DNA of 64,000 nt from Paenibacillus glycanilyticus (GTDB taxonomy: Bacteria; Bacillota; Bacilli; Paenibacillales; Paenibacillaceae), in assembly GCF_023715145.1 (NCBI RefSeq), contig NZ_JAMBNP010000019.1, positions 1-64,000 of the forward strand, read 5' to 3'. The notes below the pieces were generated by a model. It searched no databases, had not been told where the DNA came from, and saw nothing but the letters and a program-made list of their open reading frames with translations. Made by a program: the position numbers and the translations under genes. Below are positions 49,885 to 58,454 of this stretch, piece by piece (the first letter of the stretch is position 1; every line of letters begins with the position of its first letter).

Positions 49885-51630
49885 CTATTCGAGATGGTCC
49901 AAGGAGAAAACCGAGCTGATCGATTTCATCTTTTCCTTAATCCCGCAGACCTCGTCGATTTTTTTGGCGTTCTTGCTGACCGTCGCAATGGAAACACCAT
50001 ACCGCTCCGATATTTCGGGATACGATGTCGTCCGGCGGTGCATCTTAGCCGTCAAATATTCAAGCGCCGCAGCCCAGCCCTCGGGCTTAGTCAGCTTAGG
50101 CACTTCCGGGTACAGCCTCGAGAGGAATTCCACCCACAGGGTCATTAGGTCATACTGCTGGACTAGGTCGAAGCGTTTGTTCACCCGGGACATCGCAGCT
50201 TCCACGACTTCCTGCCACTTGTCTTCCCACACGGGCAGACGTGACGGAACGCGGTTCGGCTCGATCACCGTAGCCTTGCCTTCCAGTACAGCATGAAGCG
50301 GCTCCTGTACGCCGATCGTACGAAGCACAAATACGGCAATCCGCTTCAAGTAATCATCTTCGTCCGCTTCAACGAGGAAGGCGCGAAGAACATCCTTCAC
50401 TTCGTTATCGGCAATCATGCCAAGCGCCTGAATCACCTGCAGCTTCGTGTTCTGGTCGCCATGGCGGAGTGCCCAGAAGAACGATGAGCGAACCAGAGGA
50501 TCTCGCTTCAAATGCTCGGGAAGTCCGTCCGAGGAATTTTCCCACAGCTTGAACTGCTCCTCGAAAGGCAAATGATAATGATAGCTTACCGATGCGTTCT
50601 GATCGCCGGTTTTGATTAATGCCAGCTGCTCCATGTAATAACGCGGGATATCCGAATCCGGATCCAGCTTCGCCGCCTGCTTCCAGAGGCGCTCAGCCTC
50701 GACGTAACGGCCGATATGGCAGGCAGCTACAGCCGCGTAGTGATAGAGGCAAGGATCAAGGTTAAGCTCCACGTCCTTCAGAAGGCGGGTGAAATGGCGG
50801 TACGCCGATTCATGCTCGCCCAGAATGCCCATTGTAGTAGCCAGCTTGAACACATGCTCCTGATGGAACGGTGCTGTTTTGCGCAGCAGATCAAGCAATG
50901 GAGTAAGACTAGCCGTATCCCCCGCATGCTGATAGAAAATCCCCAGATTGCAAAGGGCATGCAAATTACCCGGCTCTAGCTCCAGCGCCTCCCGGATCGT
51001 TTCCATCGCTTTGTCGAACATGCCCATATAGTAGTAGGCCAGCGCCAGGTTGTTGCGGGCAGCAAGAAACTCCGGCTGTTCCTGAATAATCTTCTCCAAG
51101 ATACGGACCGCTTCCGTAAACTTGCCTTCTTCCAGAAGCTTGCGCGCCTGGTCATGCTCGACCATTCCTTCGCGCGCTTTGATATTCGTCAGCGGTGCTG
51201 GACGATCCAGCTCATAATGGAGGAGCTCCATCATTTCCTCGGCTTCATCGAGGTATTGGCCGTCCGCATCTTCCTCCAGGTAATGAACCAGCGCGCCTTC
51301 GGCCGCTTCGTACATCTCCATGTTGGCATAATTATTGGCCATGTAGAAATGGCATTCCGTCATCGTCGGATCCAGCTCATCGACAATCCATTTCAAAATC
51401 CGATTAGATTCTTCATAATTGCCCATCTCCGACATGATGCCTGCCATATTGCAATGATTAACCGGATTTTCCGGTTCATACTCCACGGCACGCCGGAAAT
51501 ACTTCAGTGCCTTGTCATAGTGGTAACGATCCAACGAGCGAACTGCCCGCTCGAAAAAGAACGTGGCGTCCCATTGTATCGGTATGATCTTGGCTGTCTG
51601 TCCTATGGCTTCACGTTTCTTCTCTTTCAC
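49885..51630 (-). CDS. TPR-repeat protein with C-terminal helix-turn-helix (YvcD-like)
   Basis: A 581-aa soluble protein. The first ~350 residues hold several tetratricopeptide repeats (e.g. ALKYFRRAVEYEPENPVNHCN, then EAVRILEKIIQEQPEFLAARNN and AMETIREALELEPGNLHALC). A HEAT-like region follows, then a TrpR-like helix-turn-helix near the end (SYPEISERYGVSIATVSKNA). The GTG at 51642 falls within the ribosome site GGGAGGTG, so the GTG at 51630 (MKEKKREAIG) is chosen. A gene of this type sits next to trxB in B. subtilis (yvcD), where its role is unknown. DNA or protein binding is possible. Confidence 0.85.
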   Translation of the reverse strand: MKEKKREAIGQTAKIIPIQWDATFFFERAVRSLDRYHYDKALKYFRRAVEYEPENPVNHCNMAGIMSEMGNYEESNRILKWIVDELDPTMTECHFYMANNYANMEMYEAAEGALVHYLEEDADGQYLDEAEEMMELLHYELDRPAPLTNIKAREGMVEHDQARKLLEEGKFTEAVRILEKIIQEQPEFLAARNNLALAYYYMGMFDKAMETIREALELEPGNLHALCNLGIFYQHAGDTASLTPLLDLLRKTAPFHQEHVFKLATTMGILGEHESAYRHFTRLLKDVELNLDPCLYHYAAVAACHIGRYVEAERLWKQAAKLDPDSDIPRYYMEQLALIKTGDQNASVSYHYHLPFEEQFKLWENSSDGLPEHLKRDPLVRSSFFWALRHGDQNTKLQVIQALGMIADNEVKDVLRAFLVEADEDDYLKRIAVFVLRTIGVQEPLHAVLEGKATVIEPNRVPSRLPVWEDKWQEVVEAAMSRVNKRFDLVQQYDLMTLWVEFLSRLYPEVPKLTKPEGWAAALEYLTAKMHRRTTSYPEISERYGVSIATVSKNAKKIDEVCGIKEKMKSISSVFSLDHLE

Positions 51631-51709
51631 CTGGCAAGGCACCTCCCGGAACTTGATTTTCTACGATTATACCATAGCAATGCCTATCCTAACACGAAAG
51701 AATATGTGG

Positions 51710-51748
51710 GAAAATCGCGAACGTAAGGAAAATACGCCCGCGATTTTC
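51710..51748 (-). terminator. probable terminator of prs
   Basis: On the minus strand GAAAATCGCG, a 19-nt loop and CGCGATTTTC followed by CC. It lies ~19 nt past the prs stop. The loop is long and the T-tract short. Confidence 0.5.
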
Positions 51749-51766
51749 TGTCATTGCCATATTCGA

Positions 51767-52720
51767 TTAAACGCCGCCGTTTGTTTTGAAGAGGGTGCTG
51801 ATCGACCCGCCTTCAATGATAATGCGGGTTGCTTCCGCAAGCAGCGGAGCTACCGACAATACGGTGAACTTCTCCGGATGATCCTCTGGCAGAGAGATCG
51901 AGTCCGTCACGATAATTTCTTTGATATGAGGATGATTCAAACGCTCAATGGCATTGCCCGAGAACAGCGGGTGAGTTGCGCATACGTAGACGTCTGCCGC
52001 TCCGCGCTCCTTCAAGCTTTCAACAACGTTGACAATCGTGCTGCCCGTATCGATCAAGTCCTCGATGATAATCGCGGTTTGACCCTCTACATCGCCGATT
52101 ACATGGGTAATCGAGGATTCGTTGTGCGCAGGGCGCTTCTTGATCATAATAGCAAACGATGTGTCCAGGTTGTTTGCAAGCTTTTCTGCTGTGGATGCAC
52201 GGCCAGCGTCCGGAGATACGACTACCGGATTCTGGATGTTCTTCGACTTCAGATAGTCACTGATCAGATCCAGCGCTGTCATATGGTCTACCGGAATATT
52301 GAAGAAGCCTTGAATAGCCGGCGCATGAAGGTCAATCGTGATGACACGGTTTGCGCCAACCGTAGTGAGAACGTCTGCCACCATTTTCGCGGAGATCGGC
52401 TCCCGCGGAGCTGCCTTGCGCTCTTGGCGCGCATAGCCGTAATACGGCATGATGATGTTGATCGTTTTCGCGGATGCCCGCTTCGCTGCGTCAATCATGA
52501 CGAGCAATTCGACAAAATGCTCGTTGATCGGATGCGAGAACGATTGAACGAGGAACACATCGCAGTTACGAATGGTTTCTTCATAATGGACGTAGATCTC
52601 CCCGCTCTTGAAACGGGACATTTTGATGGCGCCGAGTGTCAATCCCAGATCACCGGCGATCTTTTGAGCCAACGCGGGATTGGACGAACCCGAAAAAATA
52701 CGCAACTTGTCGCTAAACAT
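51767..52720 (-). CDS. prs: divergent ribose-phosphate pyrophosphokinase
   Basis: A 317-aa PRPP synthetase homologue. PRPP is the substrate of HisG, and this gene follows hisJ on the same strand with its own promoter. Conserved features are YARQERKAAPREP, DLHAPAIQGFFNIPVDH, IKKRP in the flexible loop and the PRPP-loop-like IIEDLIDTGSTI. The usual SPDHGGVTRAR is here SPDAGRASTAE, and DDIIDTAGT is changed to EDLIDTGST. So it is either a diverged second enzyme or one with altered activity or regulation. Canonical Bacillota prs genes usually sit next to glmU, which is not in this window. Confidence 0.88.
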   Translation of the reverse strand: MFSDKLRIFSGSSNPALAQKIAGDLGLTLGAIKMSRFKSGEIYVHYEETIRNCDVFLVQSFSHPINEHFVELLVMIDAAKRASAKTINIIMPYYGYARQERKAAPREPISAKMVADVLTTVGANRVITIDLHAPAIQGFFNIPVDHMTALDLISDYLKSKNIQNPVVVSPDAGRASTAEKLANNLDTSFAIMIKKRPAHNESSITHVIGDVEGQTAIIIEDLIDTGSTIVNVVESLKERGAADVYVCATHPLFSGNAIERLNHPHIKEIIVTDSISLPEDHPEKFTVLSVAPLLAEATRIIIEGGSISTLFKTNGGV

Positions 52721-52836
52721 GATACCCTCCTGAGCGTTTTAAACCAATAATTTGACATGAAGTCCATGCTTTGCATGGGGCAAAGCCTTCGTCAATTGCC
52801 CGACGCTTACATACTGCGTCAAGCTTGTTCCATACT

Positions 52837-52864
52837 ATTATACATCTAATTTACTATAATTCAA
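52837..52864 (-). promoter_or_regulatory. promoter of prs
   Basis: The minus strand has TTGAAT (52864-52859), a 16-nt spacer and TATAAT (52842-52837). The -35 box begins within the hisJ stop codon. The predicted leader is ~110 nt and holds a small GCTTTGC/GCAAAGC hairpin. Confidence 0.75.
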
Positions 52865-53673
52865 AAATCGACTAATACCAATTTTCGCCGTTCAAACGTC
52901 GCCAGCTGAGAAAAACCGACATCTTTCAACACCGCACGCGCTTGATCTAAATATTGTCCCAGTCGTTCTGGCTGATGCGCATCCGAACCAATAGTGATTG
53001 GAATGTTCAATTCTTTGGCGTATTCGAGCATTCTGCGGCTTGGAAACATCTCTTCAACCGGCATCCGAAGACCGGATGCATTCAGCTCGATCGCCATGCC
53101 ATGACGCTTCACCGCTTCAAGCGCAGCGTTCTCCAGATGCGTGACATCGCCTTCAGCCTTGAAGCCGAATCGTTTGATGACATCAATATGGCCGATATAG
53201 TCGTAAAAGCCTGTCGCTGCCGCCTTGGCCACCGCATCGTAATACTGCTCATACACCTTCATTCTATCCTTGCCTTCCCAGCCATGGGTCTGACGGAAGT
53301 CCGTAATATCCCATTCCCCCAGAAAATGAACCGACCCTATCACATAGTCAAACGGATAAGCAGCAATGATCGTTTCAATTTTTTCTTCCTGGCCTTCGAT
53401 ATAATCGCCTTCAAGACCAACGCGGATGTCGATCCGGCCTTTATATTTCTCTTTCAGTGCGAGGCATTCTTCTACGTACCGGGGGAGCTCCTCCATCGGC
53501 ATCGCCATTTCGGGATAATACGTTGCGGGATCCACATGAAGCAGCGGCATATGGTCGGAAAGACCGATCTGCTCAAGACCGATCTCTATCCCCTTCTGTA
53601 CGTATTCCTCCAGCGTGCCGACAGCATGTCCGCAGCGGGCATGATGGGTATGATAATCGATAAACATGTGCAT
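52861..53673 (-). CDS. hisJ: histidinol-phosphatase, PHP type
   Basis: A 270-aa PHP-family phosphatase for the eighth step of histidine synthesis. The N-terminus FIDYHTHHARCGHA and the later HIDVIKRFG and GSDAHQPERLG carry the expected metal-binding His/Asp residues. It follows hisIE by 42 nt, at the end of the his operon. Confidence 0.92.
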   Translation of the reverse strand: MHMFIDYHTHHARCGHAVGTLEEYVQKGIEIGLEQIGLSDHMPLLHVDPATYYPEMAMPMEELPRYVEECLALKEKYKGRIDIRVGLEGDYIEGQEEKIETIIAAYPFDYVIGSVHFLGEWDITDFRQTHGWEGKDRMKVYEQYYDAVAKAAATGFYDYIGHIDVIKRFGFKAEGDVTHLENAALEAVKRHGMAIELNASGLRMPVEEMFPSRRMLEYAKELNIPITIGSDAHQPERLGQYLDQARAVLKDVGFSQLATFERRKLVLVDF

Positions 53674-53715
53674 ACCGGCCTTTCTTTGATCAAAATAAAT
53701 GGCAGGAGCGAGAGC

Positions 53716-54405
53716 TTACTTGCCAGCCTGCTCTCTTCTCATCGCATTGTTCGTCGCGGGTTTGCCATGGCGGCCTTGAAGCTCAGCCATCACGTCATCA
53801 AGCGGCAGGCCGCGCTCGCGCAGCAGCACCAGCAAATGGAACAGCAGATCGCTTGCTTCAGAGCGAAGCTCGTCATTATCGTTGTTTTTGGCAGCGATAA
53901 TGGCTTCGGTCGCTTCTTCCCCGACTTTTTTCAATATTTTATCGAGGCCCTTCTCGAACAGATACGTCGTATAAGCGCCTTCCGGACGCTCTGCATAACG
54001 CTTGGCGATGACGCTCTCGAGCTCGCCGAGAATGGCGAAGCGGTCATCTGACGTTGGCGTATTGCCCGCCTCGGCGCCAGCTACTTCGATCTCGTTAAAG
54101 AAACAGGAGTAAGAGCCCGTGTGGCAGGCAGGACCCTTCTGATCCACGCGGACCAGAAGCGTATCCGCGTCGCAGTCATACGACAAAGATCGAATCTGCT
54201 GGGTATGGCCGCTGGTTGCCCCTTTGTTCCACAGCTCATTGCGGGAGCGGCTCCAGAACCAGGTCACGCCAGACTCCACAGACAGCTGCAGAGACTCCTT
54301 GTTCATATAAGCAAGCATCAATACTTCTTTGCTCTGCGCGTCCTGTACGATAGCCGGAACAAGGCCGTCCTCGCTCCACTTGATGCGCTCTGCCAATTCC
54401 GTCAT
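53716..54405 (-). CDS. hisI: bifunctional phosphoribosyl-AMP cyclohydrolase / phosphoribosyl-ATP pyrophosphatase
   Basis: A 229-aa HisIE fusion. The N-terminal HisI domain has DCDADTLLVRVDQ and CHTGSYSCFF with the zinc-binding Cys. The C-terminal HisE domain (~residue 120 on) has KVGEEATEAIIAAKN and SDLLFHLLVLL. It catalyses steps 2 and 3 of histidine synthesis. Its start overlaps the hisF stop by four bases. Confidence 0.97.
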   Translation of the reverse strand: MTELAERIKWSEDGLVPAIVQDAQSKEVLMLAYMNKESLQLSVESGVTWFWSRSRNELWNKGATSGHTQQIRSLSYDCDADTLLVRVDQKGPACHTGSYSCFFNEIEVAGAEAGNTPTSDDRFAILGELESVIAKRYAERPEGAYTTYLFEKGLDKILKKVGEEATEAIIAAKNNDNDELRSEASDLLFHLLVLLRERGLPLDDVMAELQGRHGKPATNNAMRREQAGK

Positions 54406-55160
54406 CGCACTTCCACGCCTTTCTGTCTCAGATCATCCTTTACTTCGCGGATCGTCATTTCCTTGTAGTGGAAAATCGTCGCGGCAAGACCCGCATCCGC
54501 ATGCCCTTCCTCGAATACATCCGAGAAATGCTCAATTCGTCCCGCTCCGCCCGAAGCAATAACCGGGATGCTGACCGAATCCGATACCGCACGGGTCAGC
54601 TTCAGATCGAAGCCGTCCTTGGTACCGTCGGCATCCATGCTCGTGAGCAGAATCTCCCCCGCGCCTAGGCGTTCGATTTCATGAGCCCACTCCAGTACTT
54701 TAATGCCCGTCTCTTTACGGCCGCCATGGGTAAACACTTCCCATTCGCCCCAAGCTTCGTTGTACTTCGCATCAATGGCTACAACGATACATTGCGAGCC
54801 GAATTTGCGGGCGCCGTCGCTGACAAGGGACGGATTCAGAACCGCCGCCGTGTTGATGGCGATTTTGTCCGCTCCTGCGCGAAGCAGACGCTTCATATCG
54901 TCCACATGGGAAATACCGCCGCCAACCGTGAACGGAATCGTAATCTCTCCGGCGGTACGCTTCACGACTTCAATCATCGTGGCACGCCCTTCCACCGAAG
55001 CCGAAATATCGAGGAAGACCAGCTCGTCGGCGCCCTCCTGATCGTAAGTGGACGCAAGCTCAACCGGGTCCCCCGCATCGCGCAGGTTCACGAAGTTGAC
55101 TCCTTTGACAACCCGTCCGTCCTTCACGTCCAGACATGGAATAATACGTTTCGCCAGCAT
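54402..55160 (-). CDS. hisF: imidazole glycerol phosphate synthase, cyclase subunit
   Basis: A 252-aa TIM-barrel cyclase partnered with HisH. AKRIIPCLDVKDGRVVKG at the N-terminus with catalytic Asp11 and the later LLTSMDADGTKDGFD are HisF-specific; HisA would begin IIPAIDL. The ATG at 55160 (MLAKRI) fits GAGGGGAG spacing. It is separated from hisH by only 46 nt, leaving no room for hisA. Confidence 0.96.
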   Translation of the reverse strand: MLAKRIIPCLDVKDGRVVKGVNFVNLRDAGDPVELASTYDQEGADELVFLDISASVEGRATMIEVVKRTAGEITIPFTVGGGISHVDDMKRLLRAGADKIAINTAAVLNPSLVSDGARKFGSQCIVVAIDAKYNEAWGEWEVFTHGGRKETGIKVLEWAHEIERLGAGEILLTSMDADGTKDGFDLKLTRAVSDSVSIPVIASGGAGRIEHFSDVFEEGHADAGLAATIFHYKEMTIREVKDDLRQKGVEVR

Positions 55161-55206
55161 TTCGTGCACGCTCCCCTCTCGTTCATACGCTAATAATCTG
55201 ATCTAT

Positions 55207-55830
55207 TTATCGCTGTACAACCGGGCTTCCCGTCAGTGCCAGGAAGTTGCCCAGCAGCTTCATGCCAAGCTCACTGCTTTTCTCCGGATGGAACTGCATG
55301 CCGTATACGTTATCTCTGCCAACAATCGCCGTCACCTGCTGATGATAATCCGTTGTAGCCAGAAGATCGCTAGCTACCTCAGGCTTTGCGTGGTAGGAGT
55401 GTACGAAGTACACGTGCCCTTCCTCAAGGCCTTTGAACAGCGGACTGTCCGATTTCAGGAAGTTCAGCTTGTTCCAGCCCATATGAGGCACCTTGTAATC
55501 GCCCTGGAAACGGATGACCTTGCCCGGAAGCAGATTAAGCCCTTCGTTTATGCCATGCTCTTCGCTTTGGCTGAACAAGAGCTGCATGCCCAGGCAAATG
55601 CCCATCAGCGGCTTGCCGGAAGCGGCATAAGCTTTTGTCGCCTCATCCAGCTTTGTTTCGCGAAGGTTCTCCATTGCGTCGCCAAACGCGCCGACGCCAG
55701 GCAGAATTGCTCCGTCCGCCGCAGCAATAACGGCCGGATCAGCCGTTACCGCCGCTTCGTAACCAAGGCGTTCTACCGCTTTGCTTACGCTGTGAAGATT
55801 GCCCATGCCGTAATCGATGATCGCGATCAT
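55207..55830 (-). CDS. hisH: imidazole glycerol phosphate synthase, glutaminase subunit
   Basis: A 207-aa class I amidotransferase that supplies ammonia to HisF. Visible are IDYGMGNLHSV, catalytic Cys in GICLGMQLLF, and the His/Glu dyad in QFHPEKSS. The ATG at 55830 follows AAAGGAGTG, one base after the hisB stop. Confidence 0.97.
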   Translation of the reverse strand: MIAIIDYGMGNLHSVSKAVERLGYEAAVTADPAVIAAADGAILPGVGAFGDAMENLRETKLDEATKAYAASGKPLMGICLGMQLLFSQSEEHGINEGLNLLPGKVIRFQGDYKVPHMGWNKLNFLKSDSPLFKGLEEGHVYFVHSYHAKPEVASDLLATTDYHQQVTAIVGRDNVYGMQFHPEKSSELGMKLLGNFLALTGSPVVQR

Positions 55831-55831
55831 G

Positions 55832-56428
55832 CTACAGCACTCCTTTCGTTGAAGGCACTCCTTGTACACGAGGATCGATGGTTGTCGCTTCGTCGATCGC
55901 GCGTCCCAGGGCTTTGAACACCGCTTCGATCATATGATGCGTGTTCTTGCCGTAGTGTACGATGACATGAAGCGTAATGCGCGCTTCCAGCGCAAGCTTC
56001 CACAGGAATTCATGCACCAGCTCCGTCGAGAAGCTGCCGACTTGCGCCGATGGATATTCCGCGCGGTATTCGAAATGCGGGCGGTTGCTGACATCGATAA
56101 TAACTTGAGCCAGCGCTTCATCCATCGGTACAAATACGCTCGCATAACGCTTAATGCCGCGTTTGTCGCCAAGCGCTTCGCGCAAGGTTTGACCGAGGCA
56201 GATCCCGATATCCTCAACGGTGTGGTGATCGTCAATGTCGATGTCGCCGCGCGCTTCAACGGTCAGGTCGAATTGGCCATGCTTAGTGAATAGGTCAAGC
56301 ATATGGTTCAGGAACGGAACATCCGTCTCGAGCTTTGCTTCGCCCGTACCGTCTACTGCAAAGCTAAGCTTAATATCCGTTTCGTTTGTTTTGCGTGCAA
56401 TTTCAGCTTTCCGTTGTGTATCAGCCAC
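55832..56428 (-). CDS. hisB: imidazoleglycerol-phosphate dehydratase
   Basis: A 198-aa manganese enzyme (HisB dehydratase only, no fused phosphatase). Metal-binding patterns are LDLFTKHGQFD, DDHHTVEDIGICLGQ and HVIVHYGKNTHHMIEA. GTG start with GAAGGA upstream. Confidence 0.97.
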   Translation of the reverse strand: MADTQRKAEIARKTNETDIKLSFAVDGTGEAKLETDVPFLNHMLDLFTKHGQFDLTVEARGDIDIDDHHTVEDIGICLGQTLREALGDKRGIKRYASVFVPMDEALAQVIIDVSNRPHFEYRAEYPSAQVGSFSTELVHEFLWKLALEARITLHVIVHYGKNTHHMIEAVFKALGRAIDEATTIDPRVQGVPSTKGVL

Positions 56429-56470
56429 TTATAATTCCTTCTTTCTATAATAAATAGTTCGTTCTGTTCT

Positions 56471-57760
56471 CTATTGCTTGCCTTCCTGCTCCAGACGGAT
56501 CTGGATTGCGCGGGCATGCGCCTCCAGCCCTTCATGGCGGGCAAGCGTCATAATGCTATTGCCGTTCTTCAGCAGCGCTTCCTTGCTATAGTAGATCAGG
56601 CTCGACTTCTTCAGGAAGTCGTCCACGTTCACCGGCGAGGAGAAGCGCGCGGTCCCGTTCGTCGGGATAATATGGTTAGGTCCGGCAAAATAATCACCAA
56701 CCGGCTCCGAGCTGTATGGTCCGAGGAAAATCGCTCCGGCATTCTCGATAAGGCCAAGCAGGCTCATCGGATCAGCCGTCAATACTTCAAGATGCTCAGG
56801 TGCCAGCTTGTTTACGACAGCGATACCCGCTTCGATAGACTCAACGAGCAGTATAGCCCCGTAGCTGTCGATGGAAGCACGCGCGATCGCTTCCCGCGGC
56901 AATGTAGCAAGCTGGCGCTCCACTTCAGCAGCCACCGCTGCTGCCAGCGTCCCCGACGGCGTCACGAGAATCGCGGACGCCATCTCGTCATGCTCCGCCT
57001 GCGACAGCAGGTCGGCCGCGATGTACGAAGCATTGGCGCCTTCATCCGCCAGAACGACGATTTCGCTTGGTCCGGCAATGCTGTCGATATCAACCGCGCC
57101 AAACACGGAGCGCTTCGCCAGCGCAACGTAAATGTTGCCCGGTCCGCAGATCTTATCGACCGGCGCAATCGTTGCCGTGCCGTAGGCCAGCGCGGCAATC
57201 GCCTGCGCGCCTCCGACCCGGTACATCTCCTTCACGCCGGCTTCCGCAGCGGCGACGAGAATATACGGGTCGATACCTTCCTTGCCGCCTGTCGACGGCG
57301 GCGTTACCATGACAATCTCCGGCACGCCGGCAACCTGTGCCGGAATCACGTTCATCAGCACGGACGACGGGTAGGCCGCTTTGCCTCCGGGCACGTAGAC
57401 GCCGACCCGCTTCAGCGGCCGGAGAATCTGCCCGAGCATCGTACCGTCCGGCTGCAGATCCATCCACGAGTTACGCATCTGCTTCTCGTGGAATACCCGA
57501 ATGTTCACGGCTGCCTCTCGGATCGCCGTGAGGAACGCGGCGTCGACTCTATCATACGCCGCCTGAATCTCCTCTTGCGTCACGCGCAGCGACGACGCAT
57601 CAAGCTGGACGCGGTCCAGCTGCTCCGTGTATCGCAGCAGCGCCGCATCCCCTTCCGTCCGGATCGCTTCCACGATCTGACGGACGGTTTCATTTTGCTC
57701 CGGCGTTCCGTACTCCACCTCGCGCTGCAGCCCAAACTGCTCCGCCTTCATAATCCGCAT
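56471..57760 (-). CDS. hisD: histidinol dehydrogenase
   Basis: A 429-aa zinc enzyme that converts histidinol to histidine. It contains RVGVYVPGGKAAYPSSVLM, GGAQAIAALAYGT, VDKICGPGNIYV and the zinc-site SQAEHDE. The ATG at 57760 (MRIMKAEQFG) follows AGGGGA; the open frame to 57787 adds nine residues without a better site. Confidence 0.97.
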   Translation of the reverse strand: MRIMKAEQFGLQREVEYGTPEQNETVRQIVEAIRTEGDAALLRYTEQLDRVQLDASSLRVTQEEIQAAYDRVDAAFLTAIREAAVNIRVFHEKQMRNSWMDLQPDGTMLGQILRPLKRVGVYVPGGKAAYPSSVLMNVIPAQVAGVPEIVMVTPPSTGGKEGIDPYILVAAAEAGVKEMYRVGGAQAIAALAYGTATIAPVDKICGPGNIYVALAKRSVFGAVDIDSIAGPSEIVVLADEGANASYIAADLLSQAEHDEMASAILVTPSGTLAAAVAAEVERQLATLPREAIARASIDSYGAILLVESIEAGIAVVNKLAPEHLEVLTADPMSLLGLIENAGAIFLGPYSSEPVGDYFAGPNHIIPTNGTARFSSPVNVDDFLKKSSLIYYSKEALLKNGNSIMTLARHEGLEAHARAIQIRLEQEGKQ

Positions 57761-57809
57761 AGCCCAAGTCCCCTTCCTCACTGTCATTTATCTATTTGAA
57801 ACAACTTTG

Positions 57810-58454
57810 TTATACCTTAGCTGCAATCGTATCCTGAAGCAGATCGCACAAGCCTTGAATGGCTTCGTTCTTCATCCGGTAGCTGACGCGGTTCGCAATC
57901 AGGCGGCTCGTAATCGGGAAGATGGACTGCATTTCGACCAGTCCGTTCTCGCGCAGCGTCTGACCCGTTTCCACCATATCGACGATGCGGTCCGCCAGGC
58001 CAATCAGCGGTGCCAGCTCGATGGAGCCGTTCAGCTTTATTACTTCCACCTGCTGACCCAGCTCGCGGAAGTATTGCGATGCCACATTCGGATATTTCGT
58101 TGCAACACGCGGATTAATTACCGGCTTCCAGTCTGCCAGACCAATAACGGACATGCGGCATTTTGCAATGCCGAGATCCAGAAGCTCGTAGACGTCCTTA
58201 TTTTCTTCCATCAGCACGTCCTTGCCTACAATCCCGATGTCGGCAACGCCGTATTCCACGTAAGTTGGAACGTCAACCGGCTTCGCCATAATAAATTCCA
58301 TGCCTACTTCAGGCAGCTCGATAATAAGCTTGCGCGTATCATCGAAGTCGCTCGGAATCGGCAGTCCCGCTTCACGGAACAGCTTCGAAGCCTGTTTATA
58401 GATGCGGCCCTTTGGCATCGCAACCTTAATAATGTCTTTTTTCGCTTCGCTCAT
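57810..58454 (-). CDS. hisG: ATP phosphoribosyltransferase, short form
   Basis: A 214-aa HisG lacking the C-terminal regulatory domain, so it needs HisZ. It has AMPKGRIYKQA near the start, MAKPVDVPTYVEYGVADIG and the PRPP-binding ELNGSIELAPLIGLAD region. It commits PRPP and ATP to histidine synthesis and is the feedback-controlled step. Start overlaps the hisZ stop by four bases. Confidence 0.97.
   Translation of the reverse strand: MSEAKKDIIKVAMPKGRIYKQASKLFREAGLPIPSDFDDTRKLIIELPEVGMEFIMAKPVDVPTYVEYGVADIGIVGKDVLMEENKDVYELLDLGIAKCRMSVIGLADWKPVINPRVATKYPNVASQYFRELGQQVEVIKLNGSIELAPLIGLADRIVDMVETGQTLRENGLVEMQSIFPITSRLIANRVSYRMKNEAIQGLCDLLQDTIAAKV

Noticed and set aside
54402..55160. Possibility that this gene is hisA rather than hisF.
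   Set aside because: RIIPCLDVKDGRVVKG and the later DADGTKDGFD are HisF-type; HisA begins with a different motif.
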